DNA of 64,000 nucleotides. It comes from Homalodisca vitripennis (taxonomy: Eukaryota > Arthropoda > Insecta > Hemiptera > Cicadellidae). The notes below the pieces were generated by a model. That model was given only the letters and a program-made list of their open reading frames with translations. It was not told the origin of the DNA and searched no databases. The position numbers and the translations under genes were made by a program. Location: NCBI RefSeq assembly GCF_021130785.1, contig NW_025778879.1, forward strand, positions 25,483-89,482. The letters are read 5' to 3'. Each line of letters opens with the position of its first letter. The first letter of the stretch is position 1. This document shows positions 46,584 to 57,949 of the stretch, piece by piece.

Positions 46584-47690
46584 GAACGCTGGAGCCAACT
46601 TACGACAAGCGACCCAGCGGCCAAAAAAGAGAAATTATAACTAAAATAAATCTAAATGCGAACACTAGTTCGCTCGAAATCACACATAGCTCGACTCGAG
46701 CTCGAAATTATGGAACGCTGGTGCCAACGTACGTCAAGCGACCCAGCGGCCTCGAAAAAGGAAACGATAAACTATATAAAAACTAAATGTAAACACTAGC
46801 TCGCTCGAAATCGCGCCTAGCTCGCCTAGAGCTCGAAACTAAGGAAACGCTGGTGCCAACGTACGTCAAGCGACCCAGCGGCCTCGAACAGAAAACGATA
46901 AACTAAATAAAAGCTAAATGTAAACACTAGCTCGCTCGAAATCGCGCCTAGCTCGCCTAGAGCTCGAAACTAAGGAACGCTGGTGCCAACGTACGTCAAA
47001 GCGACCCAGCGGCCTCGAAAAGAAACGATAAACTAAATAAAAGCTTAACTAAATCAAAGCTTAACTAAATTACGTCCTGCCCGATGCTAAGGAACGCCGG
47101 TGCCAACGTACGTCAAGCGACCCAGCGGCCTCGAAAAGAATCGATGAACTAAATAAATTAAATATAAACGCTAAACTACGTTCAATCCTAGTCCAAAATT
47201 CAGGAACGCTGGTGCCAACGCACGTACGTCAAGCGACCCAGCGACCTCGAAAAGAAACGACAATTAAGTAAAACTAAATTAAATTACGCTTAGCCTGAAG
47301 CTCAGGAGCGCTGGTGCCAACGTACGTCAAGCAACCCAGCGGCCTCGAAAAGAAACGATAAATTAAGTAAAACTTAACTAAATTACGCTTAGCCTGAAGC
47401 TCGGGAGTGCTGGTGCCAACGTACGTCAAGCGACCCAGCGACCTCGAAAAGAAACGATAAATTAAGTAAAACTTAACTAAATTACGCTTAGCCTGAAGCT
47501 CGGGAGTGCTGGTGCCAACGTACGTCAAGCGACCCAGCGACCCTCGAAAAGAAACGATAAATTAAGTAAAACTTAACTAAATTACGCTTAGCCTGAAGCT
47601 CGGGAGTGCTGGTGCCAACGTTACGTCAAGCGACCCAGCGACCTCGAAAAGAAACGATAAATTAAGTAAAACTAAATTCAAACTCTTCTT
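46584..47690. repeat. Tandem array, 130-bp then 100-bp units
   Basis: Ten units carry the core GCTGGTGCCAACGTACGTCA then AGCGACCCAGCGGCCTCGAA, starting at 46584, 46713, 46845, 46976, 47093, 47205, 47307, 47406, 47505 and 47605. Spacing falls from about 131 bp in the left units to 99-100 bp in the right ones, where the units are most alike. The core is GC-rich and includes ACGTACGT; the linkers are AT-rich. Because 99 is divisible by three, an 84-codon repetitive frame appears on the - strand (47528-47274), which is a by-product. Confidence 0.92.
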
Positions 47691-47869
47691 TACTAGTAAT
47701 AGAATCTAATCCTATTCGTACTGATCTATTTTCTTGCTACACTTTATATCTATAATTATATTCCGTTAGCAGCTTAAGTACGTAATGTCGCGTACTTATC
47801 CTATCGTTAGTGACTAGGCAAGTTCAGGTAAAAGCGTGTTTTGGCAGGTAAATAAGTACCTACTTACTT

Positions 47870-48120
47870 GCACCTTGTGGCGTGTGTGGGGGCGGCGACT
47901 CCGACTCGACGACTTCGACCGCTAGACACCGACCGAAAGACAGCGACCGAGAGAGCGAGCCAGCCAGGCACAGCGTACTTACGTACTGTAGTACATGGGG
48001 TGTCCGCTGTAAGGCGCTTCAGCCCTTGAAGCGAACTCGGCGGATGTATCCTGAAACTCCGCCTTACCCGGTCGAGCGGACCCCCGCCAGCTGACGTCTC
48101 CCGCGATGGTGTTGTGCTAC
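47870..48120. other. GC-rich block next to the 100-bp array
   Basis: About 250 bp much richer in GC and CpG than anything else nearby, including clustered CGAC and GAGCGAGC motifs. Open frames occur on both strands (47882-48094 + and 48193-47864 -), as expected from GC-rich sequence lacking stops. It may be the 5' region of a transposon whose upstream repeats are the array at 46584-47690, or a CpG-rich promoter of an unseen gene. I cannot decide. Confidence 0.35.
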
Positions 48121-48440
48121 TGGAGTATAATTGTAGGTGGAAGAAATAAAAATCATAACATGTCATTAAACTAAAAACATATTTTCCTCTCAAAAAAATA
48201 AAAAAGCCTTATTTAAACCCCCTGTAAAAATGACATGTTTACAATTTGGTAGGGGATGTTTCACAATCAGAGTTGATGAACTTCCATCTTTCAATAATGA
48301 ATAGATCTTGTTACACTCAAATAAGTTCAAAGATAAACTGTGAACGTTTAATATGCAGTCATTTCTCTTATTTCTTAAGAGGATATGATTTTAAATCTCT
48401 CTATAAAATATTTATCCTGGAAACAAAAAATTAAAATAAT

Positions 48441-48466
48441 ATTACTAACTTTTATTAGTTAGTAAT
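48441..48466. repeat. Perfect inverted repeat, 10-bp arms
   Basis: ATTACTAACT, TTTATT, AGTTAGTAAT. A short hairpin in AT-rich sequence. Confidence 0.8.
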
Positions 48467-48897
48467 TTAATACGATACTGCCGTTTTCGTTTAAAAGACG
48501 AAAAGAGAGGTTATGTTTGAAATGTAATAAACAAAACAACTACTAAATCGTCTTAGTCATAGAAACTCCTAAAATACAAATTTAAAATGTTGAATAAAAT
48601 AAATACCATTCAAATTCTGTTTTTTGTTTAAACTGTAAGAAAATAGAGTGAATTAAGATAATTATAAGTTGAGTAACATATTAAAAATTGGCAGACAAGT
48701 TTTACAATTTTAAATTAATATTTTTAACTAACGCTGAAAGGTAGGTGAAGTTCCCAATTTAAACATTTTGCAGATTTAGTCGTTTATGAGTAACCAATGG
48801 TGGTACAGTTAAAATGGACGCTCTGTGTACTGCAGCTTAGTACGCCATTCCTTTCTAATATAGCTGTCACTATAATTTTCATCACAACTCAGTTATC

Positions 48898-48929
48898 TAT
48901 GGACATAGGGATATTTCCCTATGTCCATA
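48898..48929. repeat. Perfect inverted repeat, 14-bp arms, 4-nt loop
   Basis: TATGGACATAGGGA, TATT, TCCCTATGTCCATA. A long perfect stem for its context. Confidence 0.88.
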
Positions 48930-49255
48930 TAAATATAATATTAACTAAATATTTTAGTGTAAATAATTTTTATATATTTTATAAACGGTACGGGATATTA
49001 ATTACATCTAATCCCGTAAGTAATAAATTATTACTTTAGTTATCATAAAATATACATAATCCTTCCAGTTGAGCAGAAATTACTTCTAACAATAAAATGT
49101 ATTTATTATTTTTTTTAACTCTTGTCGATTATCAAATTACCTTGTATCCACAATTGATTCATATCTTGTATTCAAATAGAATTTAAATTTACATATAAAT
49201 ATTGTAAATACACGTTTACTATATTGTTTTAGTATTCTACATCACACTCAATTTA

Positions 49256-49841
49256 TTGGTAGAGATCTATAGATGCTTAAAACATATTATTGTATATTCC
49301 AAAAAAGGACAAAAAGTATATGAGAAATCTAGTTCGTGGCATATACTCGTACATTTATTACTGAAACATGCGGGTAGTTGTATTGTAACAAAGCCTTTTG
49401 TGTTTGGAACGGCAGTTCTTTCCTGTCTCTTTCAAAAATTCACATTGCATTTTTTCTGTGATCTTTCCTCATGCTTGAATCTGAAGAAGTATCTTCCTAC
49501 CCACGCACTTAGACCACAGCGATTCAAATCAGCTATTACCCTGTCTTCTTCACAAATTCACATAGCAATAATTGAAATTATTTCTCTTCTTCTTGATCTA
49601 AAAGGTGTTATACCTTTCGTAACTATAACGATGGTAAATGTCCGAAATCCTGTTATCCTGTCATTTAAAGGGTTTCATTTTTTGTCTGTTACCTAAACAT
49701 GTAAAATCTTTCAATGAAACAATAGGCTCGTACAGAAATATCATAAAACGGGTCCAGTTCCCCTGTCTTTCATTAGATTTCTACGCCAAGGCCAAAGCTA
49801 ATCATAGTATAAATGAACTACGCAATTCTTATATTAAATAA
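49256..49841 (+). other. Two overlapping open frames, unrecognised
   Basis: A frame of 146 codons (49256-49696) overlaps one of 67 codons (49638-49841). The overlap repeats the words LSFKGFHF and LSCHLKGFIF in different frames, and the joint length would be about 195 codons. The first has hydrophobic, cysteine-containing stretches (VLSCLFQKFTLHFFCDLSSC), the second a charged tail (RVQFPCLSLDFYAKAKANHS). I recognise neither. It is the longest open region outside the transposons, which makes it a candidate exon or old transposon fragment, but chance is possible. Confidence 0.3.
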
Positions 49842-50514
49842 ATGTATGAAATTACTTATTTAAATTTTTTTCATTCAATAAACTCTACCTCTTTCATTTC
49901 ATTGTTAGAGAGCTTGATGGATATTAGACTGTAATATGCCCATAACCATTAGACTAAGCAGTTTCGGAGGCGTTACGGCCATAACCATAACAGTACCCAA
50001 GCATCGACCCTGAGGGAGGCTGAATTGCTCTTATGTTAGCCATTACCGTTGTTGCAATCCGGAACAAAAGATAATAGTAAATTTCAAGAGGTAATTTTAA
50101 ACTAAATTACTCTGGGCCTCTCTCTATCAGTTTAGATTGGTATGGAACAATATTTTTGGTTTTACTGGAAATTATTAAATATGTTATAAGATATACGTTT
50201 TTCAGTTTTGGATCGTAATGTTTTAAGAATAAAGAATATACTTGAGTCTACTTCAAAATTCAATTAAATACAAAGAATTATTCAATAATGTTGACCAGAC
50301 AGATCCACACCATCGACGAGCCTTAAACATGGATTAAACACAGAAATTTAAATGAACATTAATCTATAATGCGCAAAAGCGTACTTCCAATTAGAAAACT
50401 ATATTTAAAAAGAAGTGGTACATTCAGAACTCTTGGTACATTTAGAGCGGTATACTTAAGTAATAAGTATTATTAAATGCCGATAATGGCGCCCAACATA
50501 CTATTTTGCGTACA

Positions 50515-50681
50515 GTAGAAGCTCTGTAGAACCTTAATCTGGAAGTGAGAGCGAATTAAAGAGGACTCCCAGCATATAATGAAACAAGGACCTCATTGTA
50601 GATCTGTTGAACCGTAATCGTGGAGGTGATTCTCGTGTAAAGAGAACCTCCAGCATAATGGTGAAAAAAGGACCTCACTGT
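50515..50681. repeat. Two-copy tandem repeat, about 83 bp
   Basis: Each copy runs from TAGA...CTGT(A/T)GAACC through AGCATA(A)TAATG to AAGGACCTCA(C/T)TG. The copies are roughly 70-75 percent alike by eye. Confidence 0.75.
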
Positions 50682-51540
50682 ATGAATGAATGGGGGGGGC
50701 GGAGTTAAAGGATATGAAGAGATCCAGCTGATGCAGAAAGCTTCAGTAGTGTGTAAAAACAGAATAAAAAAGCTCTTCCAGATTATAAATTGAAACAATC
50801 CCTTCTATTTTATTTATATTGAAGACAAAATTAAGAAATTAAAAACAGCAATCTAAATAACGTACACAAATGTAGCTGAACTCTAAATTTGTATCTATAT
50901 ACTGTATAACCAGAAAATAACATGTACCAAGGTCGAATTAATTGTAAAAGTTATAGTAAAGAGCTATTCAGACCTTTTCATGGAGAAATCTATATGATCC
51001 ATGAACACACTTTTAAAATCTTGATTTTGGCACCCAAAGCTACTGTAAATATTTAAGACAATTTGCGATTTAGAATTATTATCTTGTTTTGATTGAGATC
51101 TATTCCTATTTGAACAAAGTAAATTTTAACTTTTTGCACCTGTACCCTTTGGAGATTCTTTAACGCTCCTTGGCTGATTAGCTCATATCTGGGATCGTTC
51201 CAGGGTCGATTTAATGAAAGTCGGTTTTAACAATCATGACAATATTAAGAACCGTGAATTGGCCCAGGATATAAAGCAGACTATCAGCACAAGGTTCAGT
51301 ATACAACGTTGTTCATCATAAGCACACTATTTTGATCATAATAAATCCTGGACGGCTTGGTTAGCGCAGCATCTCAAAGTGGGAAATGACTTAATACTCA
51401 CACAAAAACTCGGATAATAACCCCACTATATGAGAAAAGAGAGAAGTCTACAACAAACAGATACTCACTGTTACCTACCGTTAGCTAGAAAGCACTATAC
51501 GTGCACTATTACATTCTAAGGCAGAGGAATAGTATGCTTT
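50682..51540. other. No recognisable gene
   Basis: A G-rich GGGGGGGCGGAG run lies at 50692-50703. Beyond it the sequence is AT-rich with no motif I can name until the 76-bp array. Confidence 0.5.
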
Positions 51541-52390
51541 ATAAACAATTGAGTTGGTGAAGTAGCGATACAAAAACTAAAAATAATACTCTGTATCCGA
51601 GGCTTATTTTGGCTAATAAACAATCGAGTTGGCGGAGTAGCGCTCCACAAAACCAAAAATAATACCTGGTAGTAGAGGCCTATTTTAGCTAATAAACACT
51701 CGAGTTAGTGGAGTAGCTCTCTACCAAACCAAAAATAATACCTTGTAGTAGAGGCCTATTTTGGCTAATAAACACTCCAGTTAGTGGAGTAGCTTTCTAC
51801 CAAACCAAAAATAATAACTTGTAGTAGAGGCCTATTTTGGCAAATAAACACTCGAGTTAGTGGCGTAGCTCTCTACCAAACCAAAAATAATACCTTGTAG
51901 TAGAGGCCTATTTTGGCTAATAAACACTCGAGTTAGTGGCGTTGCTGTCCACAAAACCAAAAATAATACCTTGTAGTAGAGGCCTATTTTAGCTAATAAA
52001 CACTCCAGTTAGTGGAGTAGCTCTCTACCAAACCAAAAATAATAACTTGTAGTAGAGGCCTATTTTGGTTAATAAACACTCGAGTTAGTGGAGTAGCTCT
52101 CTACCATACCAAAAATAATACCTTGTAGTAGAGGCCTATTTTAGCTAATAAACACTCGAGTTAGTGGAGTAGCTCTCTACCAAACCAAAAATAATACCTT
52201 GTAGTAGAGGCCTATTTTGGCTAATAAACACTCGAGTTAGTGGCGTAGCTCTCTACCAAACCAAAAATAATACCTTGTAGTAGAGGCCTATTTTGGCTAA
52301 TAAACACTCGAGTTAGTGGAGTAGCTTTCTACCAAACCAAAAATAATACCTTGTAGTAGAGGCCTATTTTGGCTAATAAACACTCGACTT
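51541..52390. repeat. Satellite array, 76-bp unit, about 11 copies
   Basis: The marker GAGGC(C/T)TATTTT recurs every 76 bp at 51599, 51675, 51751, 51827, 51903 and onward to 52359. The unit includes TAATAAACACTCGAGTTAGT, GGAGTAGCTCTCTACCAAAC and CAAAAATAATACCTTGTAGT. The first unit and the right edge are the most divergent; central units differ by only one or two bases. This is usual for an array homogenised by unequal crossing over. A hairpin GTAG...CTAC is repeated within units. Confidence 0.95.
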
Positions 52391-53037
52391 ATAGATTAGT
52401 AACCTACAAAACTAATTGTTTAATATAAAAACGAATCAGATTGAAGTGTATTATTACCTTGAATCTTACATTGAATCTTATTTACACACAAGTAATAACG
52501 TGAATTTAATTCCTGTCTCTACCTGTAGTTACTGGTCTCAAATCTTGTTGACGCACCCACACATTTTTCATTAAATTATAATCTATGGATGTTTTCCAGC
52601 TAGGTCTCAAATGAATATCTGGGATATGTAAAAATAAACCAACCGAGAAATAATACTACACATTATTTGGCAAGCAATAAATTCTCTCTAAGCTACATTA
52701 ATCCATGTAAAAAAAACTAAATACTTATACTCGTTCAAAATACACTGGTTGCTTTCGGTTAAAATACTTACGAGCTAGCAAAATAGTATGACCTTTATAA
52801 ATACTGATAAATATCTAGTTCAATATTATTTCTAAGCGTGTTATCTTTACCGTTTGAATTTTCGTGAGATACAAAGAACGCGATGTTATCCGTGTCCGTA
52901 AACACATTAAGTCATTCAAGAAATTTAGAGCTCAATGGCATTAGTACTGTTTCTAACAGAAACGATACAAGCTTCTAATATAGTTTTAAAATTGCATATT
53001 CTGGCATCGTGATTGTACTGTAATAAGAAGTTTTATA

Positions 53038-53434
53038 ATTGCTTGTTATCTTGTTTTTTTATTGCTTGTTAAATATTATAAATGTATTTATTGCTTGTTA
53101 TTATATATTATAAGATACTTTATTACTTGTGGAAACTTCATATTCTACTGCAAGTTAGATTTAATTATACACGCATACATATATTATACGCACACACACA
53201 CACCTCACGCCCCCTTCGCACCCACCCTCCCCCCACACACACACATAAATCGTTGCTGTGATTATTGCCATATTTGTAATTGTTCATATAGTTGGTGTTA
53301 TTTATTTATTGCTTGTTATCTTTAAATATATTATTTCTTGTTGTACTGTATTATAAGATAATTTATTTCTTGTTGAATCGGATTTAACATTTGTTGTAAA
53401 ATGGTGTATGCCGTCTATAAATAAATAAATAAAA
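53038..53434 (+). repeat. Possible 3' end of a retroelement, with (ATAA)n tail
   Basis: Degenerate copies of TTATTGCTTGTTAT occur at 53048, 53080, 53120 and 53300-53370. The stretch ends in GGTGTATGCCGTCTATAAAT followed by AAATAAATAAA at 53416-53434. A T-rich repetitive 3' region ending in an (ATAA)n tail resembles the 3' parts of LINEs, but no coding part remains. A CA/CT-rich tract (53189-53245) lies inside. Confidence 0.4.
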
Positions 53435-54801
53435 TGATTCGTGATGGTCATCTCCGAGTTCTATATAGCTTATTTTATTATTGGACTTATGGTGTTGCAT
53501 TCATTTAAATTTTATATTTATAATACATTTTAAAAGGTTATTGCCTGAACTTTAAAGTTCGGAATACATTTTTTCAGTTTTCTTCCAATTAAACTATTTC
53601 ATTATGAATCATAAATTTTTTTATATTTAAATTAATTTACCATTGTTATAATAATGTTCTAATAAATACACATAGTATTTTAATACATGTTCTTATTACA
53701 CAAACGACAACATCTCGGCATATATTACTGTATTACAGACACAGATATAATTAAATTTTTAAATAATTAGTAAAATTATTAGCTTCTATTGTATCTTAAT
53801 ATGTTGCTCATTCAAATTTTATCTGTTTTTATGTAAATTAATTCGTTAAAAATATTTTATTAAAAGTACTGTATTTATATGTAGATTTTTTACAAAAGTA
53901 TATAATCTCTCAAACTTGAATAATTCTTCACAGAGTTTATAAAGAACTTTGGCAATAATATATAAGTATCCTCCTGCCCACTACGTACAATATGTGATAT
54001 TATAGTAGAAAGTTTTACCATCGTTACATCTATATTGAGGAGCACAATCGTATCTTATGAGGAAAGTTGTACAGTCAAGAATCAATAAAGTAGCTTCTTT
54101 ATTTAAAAGTATTACTATTATATTATTGGAAAAAATCAATACCGACACTTTCTGTGGTATCGTGGCACGTCATCTGAAACAGAAACATCAGAAATTAATG
54201 CTCGTGGATGGAGGTAAAGGTTAGATTTTTCTCACTTACGTTAAAGCTGTTTAAATATTATATTTTACTAAGGTTTACTAGTTAATTAATTTTATATTTG
54301 TAGCCAAATTAAACTATGTTCAATACAATGTTTACTTGGCGAATATTTGCTAACCTTATGTGTTATGCACTTAACCAAAGTTTTAAAAATCTCTCTTTGG
54401 GTGATTATGCCTTGGATACATCCGACTTCATGAAATGAGTTTTAGCCAAGCAATTTTAATCAATTTTACGCTACTCAATCAACTAACGCAAGGGGTTTAT
54501 ACTATTAAGTTTTGGTAACTGAGTAAGAATCGAAGGAGACAACGGACACTAAAACTGACTTAGGAACAAACAATATAAAAATATAAAAAGTCACATTTTA
54601 AAGTAAATTTTTTATGAGGACAACTGGCCAGAACACTGAAGTCCACTGGAAGACAGTAGAGTATGTGCCTTCCATTTCAAAGGAAACTGAAAGGATGGCA
54701 GTGAACGGAATGGCTCATGGAGTTGATAAACTGAACCAACCTACTCGGTTGCTATATAGACCGAGTTTAGGTAACTTGAAGATCTATATCATCATCAATT
54801 C
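53435..54801. other. No recognisable gene
   Basis: AT-rich sequence. A 68-codon frame at 54614-54820 ends inside the next array and has no known motif. Confidence 0.5.
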
Positions 54802-55470
54802 GTCATACACGAGTATTTAGCGCGGGACTTTAGTATAGATCTAGCTCTTGGTAAGTTTAGCCTTTACATCCAACTGATAAAGAAATTCACGATCACAGAT
54901 CTCCTATGTCATACACGAGTACTTAGCGCGGGGCCTTAGTCTAGAGTTCTTAGTTAGACTGGGCCTTACATCCACCTGATAAAGACATTCACGATCACAG
55001 ATCTCCTATGTCATACACGAGTACTTAGCGTGGGACCTTAGTCTAGAGTTCTTAGTTAGACTGGGCCTTACATCCACCTGATAAAGACATTCACGATCAC
55101 AGATCTCCTATGTCATACACGAGTACTTAGCGCGGGGCCTTAGTCTAGAGTTCTTAGTTAGACTGGGCCTTACATCCACCTGATAAAGATATTCACGATC
55201 ACAGATCTCCTATGTCATACAAGAGTACTTAGCGCGGGGCCTTAGTCTAGAGTTCTTAGTTAGACTGGGCCTTACATCCACCTGATAAAGACATTCACGA
55301 TCACAGATCTCCTATGTCATACACGAGTACTTAGCGCGGGGCCTTAGTCTAGAGTTCTTAGTTAGTTTGGGCCTTACATCCACCTGATAAAGACATTTAC
55401 GATCACAGATTTCCTATGTCATACACGAGTACTGTACTTAGCGCGGGACCTTAGTCTAGAGTTCAAGGCT
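54802..55470. repeat. Satellite array, 102-bp unit, 6-7 copies
   Basis: GTCATACACGAGTACTTAGC starts at 54802, 54908, 55010, 55112, 55214, 55316 and 55418; after the first unit (106 bp) the spacing is exactly 102 bp. Units contain GTCTAGAGTTCTTAGTTAGAC, able to form a small hairpin, and CACGATCACAGATCTCCTAT. Internal units are nearly identical; the outer ones diverge. Confidence 0.95.
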
Positions 55471-55509
55471 ATGAGGGCTGTGCGGGAAGGCATCCTCTGC
55501 GGGAATCGG

Positions 55510-55885
55510 GTGAATAAATTTCAGTACCAGGGCTTATCTTATACTTATCTTTTTATTTACAAGGTCTGGATTCGGCTTGACCTTTTGAGGTCCGGTTTGC
55601 GCCGCTTTCTTCTGCTCAAAGAGCGCTGTAATGTTATGTAAAACTCGACCTTTGGTTGCATTGGAAATGTGTAATATTTCTTTAAAAGACAGTGAGGGTG
55701 AGTAGATTTTAGTACCAGGGCTTATCTGATCTTTATTTTTTTTTATTTACAGGGTATCAGTTTAATCTCGATCCAGCTTGACCTTTTGAGGTCCGGCGCT
55801 TTCTTCTGCTTAACAAGCGATGTAGTTTTATGTAAAACTCGAACTTTAATTGTTGAACTTAAAATGATTAATATTCTCTAAAGAA
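55510..55885. repeat. Two-copy direct repeat, 188-bp spacing
   Basis: Copies at about 55510-55690 and 55698-55885 share AGTACCAGGGCTTATCT, CTTGACCTTTTGAGGTCCGG, CGCTTTCTTCTGCT and TGTAAAACTCGA. TGACCTTTTGAGGTC within each is a near-palindrome. Confidence 0.88.
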
Positions 55886-57949
55886 CATATCCCTGATGGG
55901 ACTAAAACCAGAACATTGATGAAAAATGTGGATCTTTTAGTATAATGTTGATGAACTAATATTTGTGTATTTTTATCTGTACTCGTTCAGCAACTGAGAG
56001 CCCGGTTCCCTACTTAATTGACAACAAGTAATTCTTCATAACCAAATCCAGACCATGTATAAATAATGTTTGCAGAGGAGCAGGAAAGAATGAGAACAAA
56101 CAACTAAAGGGGCTCAATATAATCGCGGTATATCGCGCTCTGTGGTAAACCGTTTTGCCATCTTGTGGTGTAATAGGCCAATAAAGTAAAATGGTGCAAT
56201 AACAATTCATATCTTTCGGCCGAAAGGCACCATTTTTTAACACGGGACGAGATTATATTTTTTGGATCTAAACCTCCTTCCTTAGTTTATAGCCAACTCT
56301 GAGTACCTGTGCATAGACATTAATAACAAGTATTATGTACCTGTTGCTCATAATGTACCTCACCGATAAAAACAGAGTTTTTAGGATTATATTTACGCTT
56401 TTTAATATAAATTAAACACAAAATGTCGTGTACATAACACACAATTGTACAATTATTGAGGTTAGCACTCTCCTACACCTAAATAACCAACCATGTATAA
56501 TTTTGACAACTATACAATTAAATAGGTATTAAGTAATTTGTAAAAGAATATACTAAATATAATTGATATTTAAACCACTTTCAGCCCTTCCTCCCGGAAT
56601 GGTTCTACGCCTGTGCAACCAGTGGCGTGCACAGGACGACGCGCAACGAGGTATGAAAGTGTCATGAAGTAATTTTGTATAAATATAAGAGTAATACTTA
56701 TCAGTAGATTAGAGCAATTCGAACGTGATCGTTATAAAAAAAAGTGGGGTAATATTATCAGTCGGGGAACCTAATTAAAACTTTAAATAATAATCGAATC
56801 AGTAATAATTTTCATGGTGTGATCACGCTTAAGTGCAACGTACAATTTCTACAACTTTCCAAAATTAAATCATTATAAACCATTGTTTAAAGTTTAAAAT
56901 TACCTGATAAAGATAATTAATTATTTAAGACCGGAAATTTGTAATGGATCTTATTACTGTGCTATTAAAAGTGAGGTGTTTTATTTATTATAACATTACT
57001 CAGAGAGTTTGTGTTCTTGTACACTATTGCACATCACTTTGCACTTCATAGTTAGTAACACAAATCCATCATTAAATTCCTCTCGATCTGCACAGCTTGC
57101 AGTGATACATTTCAGGAAGAAGTTATAAAGCTTATCAGATATGTTACGTCAGGTACAAGTGTTGCAAGGTTCAGATTTCTCTAGCGAATAAGAACTTACA
57201 TGTGACATTGCTTTATGTTGTGTACGCATAAAATAACACCTGGGGGTTATTATCTCTTTAATTATGAGACATTGCACCTGATCATTACTGTCGTTCATAT
57301 TCCTGCTGGCTATCAATTCCTTTAAATTTTTGGTAATTACAAGTAAGTATGTTACATTTATGATAAATTAACTTGATTTATATTTTATTTGCACGATTGA
57401 ATAATATTGAATATATTCGCAAATGTGTATACATTGGTGATTTTACGCATTTTATTTCGGATCTGGGTAAAATGTCTGTCAATAGCCATATAAAATTAAT
57501 TACATTGAAATAAAACAATTTCTGTATAGTAGTTTATTGACGGAATATTCTATTGTACCAGAATATACTATTACATAAAACCATTTTGATATCAGTTCTG
57601 ACCACGCAGGCAGCAGAACATTCTATACAATGTTCACTCTTGTCATTTTTTAAAATTTATATTCATTAACATAAGCTTATTTCTAGAAGCTGTGCCTTCG
57701 TCGTAAATATACGTGCTATCCTGTTTATTATTAATTACAAGACTAAACAGAGAGAAAGCGGTCTGAACTACTATGCCTGGAAAAATCTTCCAGAGATCAA
57801 ATTATTTGATATTTTTATTTACATTACAAGTTCCCTCTTCACTATGCTTTGTTAGAAGAACACTTCCAGCCTCTCTGAAAAATCCCTGATCATTTTATAC
57901 ACATGGATATGAACAAGTTTACCATGTGCCTTGTTTATGATTATAAAAC
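55886..57949. other. No recognisable gene
   Basis: AT-rich sequence with a small GC-richer patch at 56580-56655 that includes GTGCA...TGCAC inverted words. A 77-codon - strand frame (56243-56010) is unrecognised. Confidence 0.5.

Noticed and set aside
47274..47528. 84-codon - strand frame with a 33-residue repeat
   Set aside because: The 99-bp satellite unit is divisible by three, so the frame stays open as a by-product; other units shift out of frame.
47864..48193. 109-codon - strand frame in the GC-rich block
   Set aside because: GC-rich sequence has few stops by chance, both strands are open, and the peptide is low in motif content.
51345..51400. tRNA-like or SINE head (GGCTTGGTTAGCGCAGCATC)
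   Set aside because: Resembles an A box only loosely; no B box (GGTTCGATTCC) follows and no cloverleaf can be drawn.
51541..52390. CRISPR array
   Set aside because: Units are head-to-tail with no unique spacers and no cas genes; sequence type is eukaryotic. The same reasoning excludes the arrays at 54802, 57950 and 46584.
54614..54820. 68-codon frame before the 102-bp array
   Set aside because: Runs into the satellite, has no motif and no start context of note.
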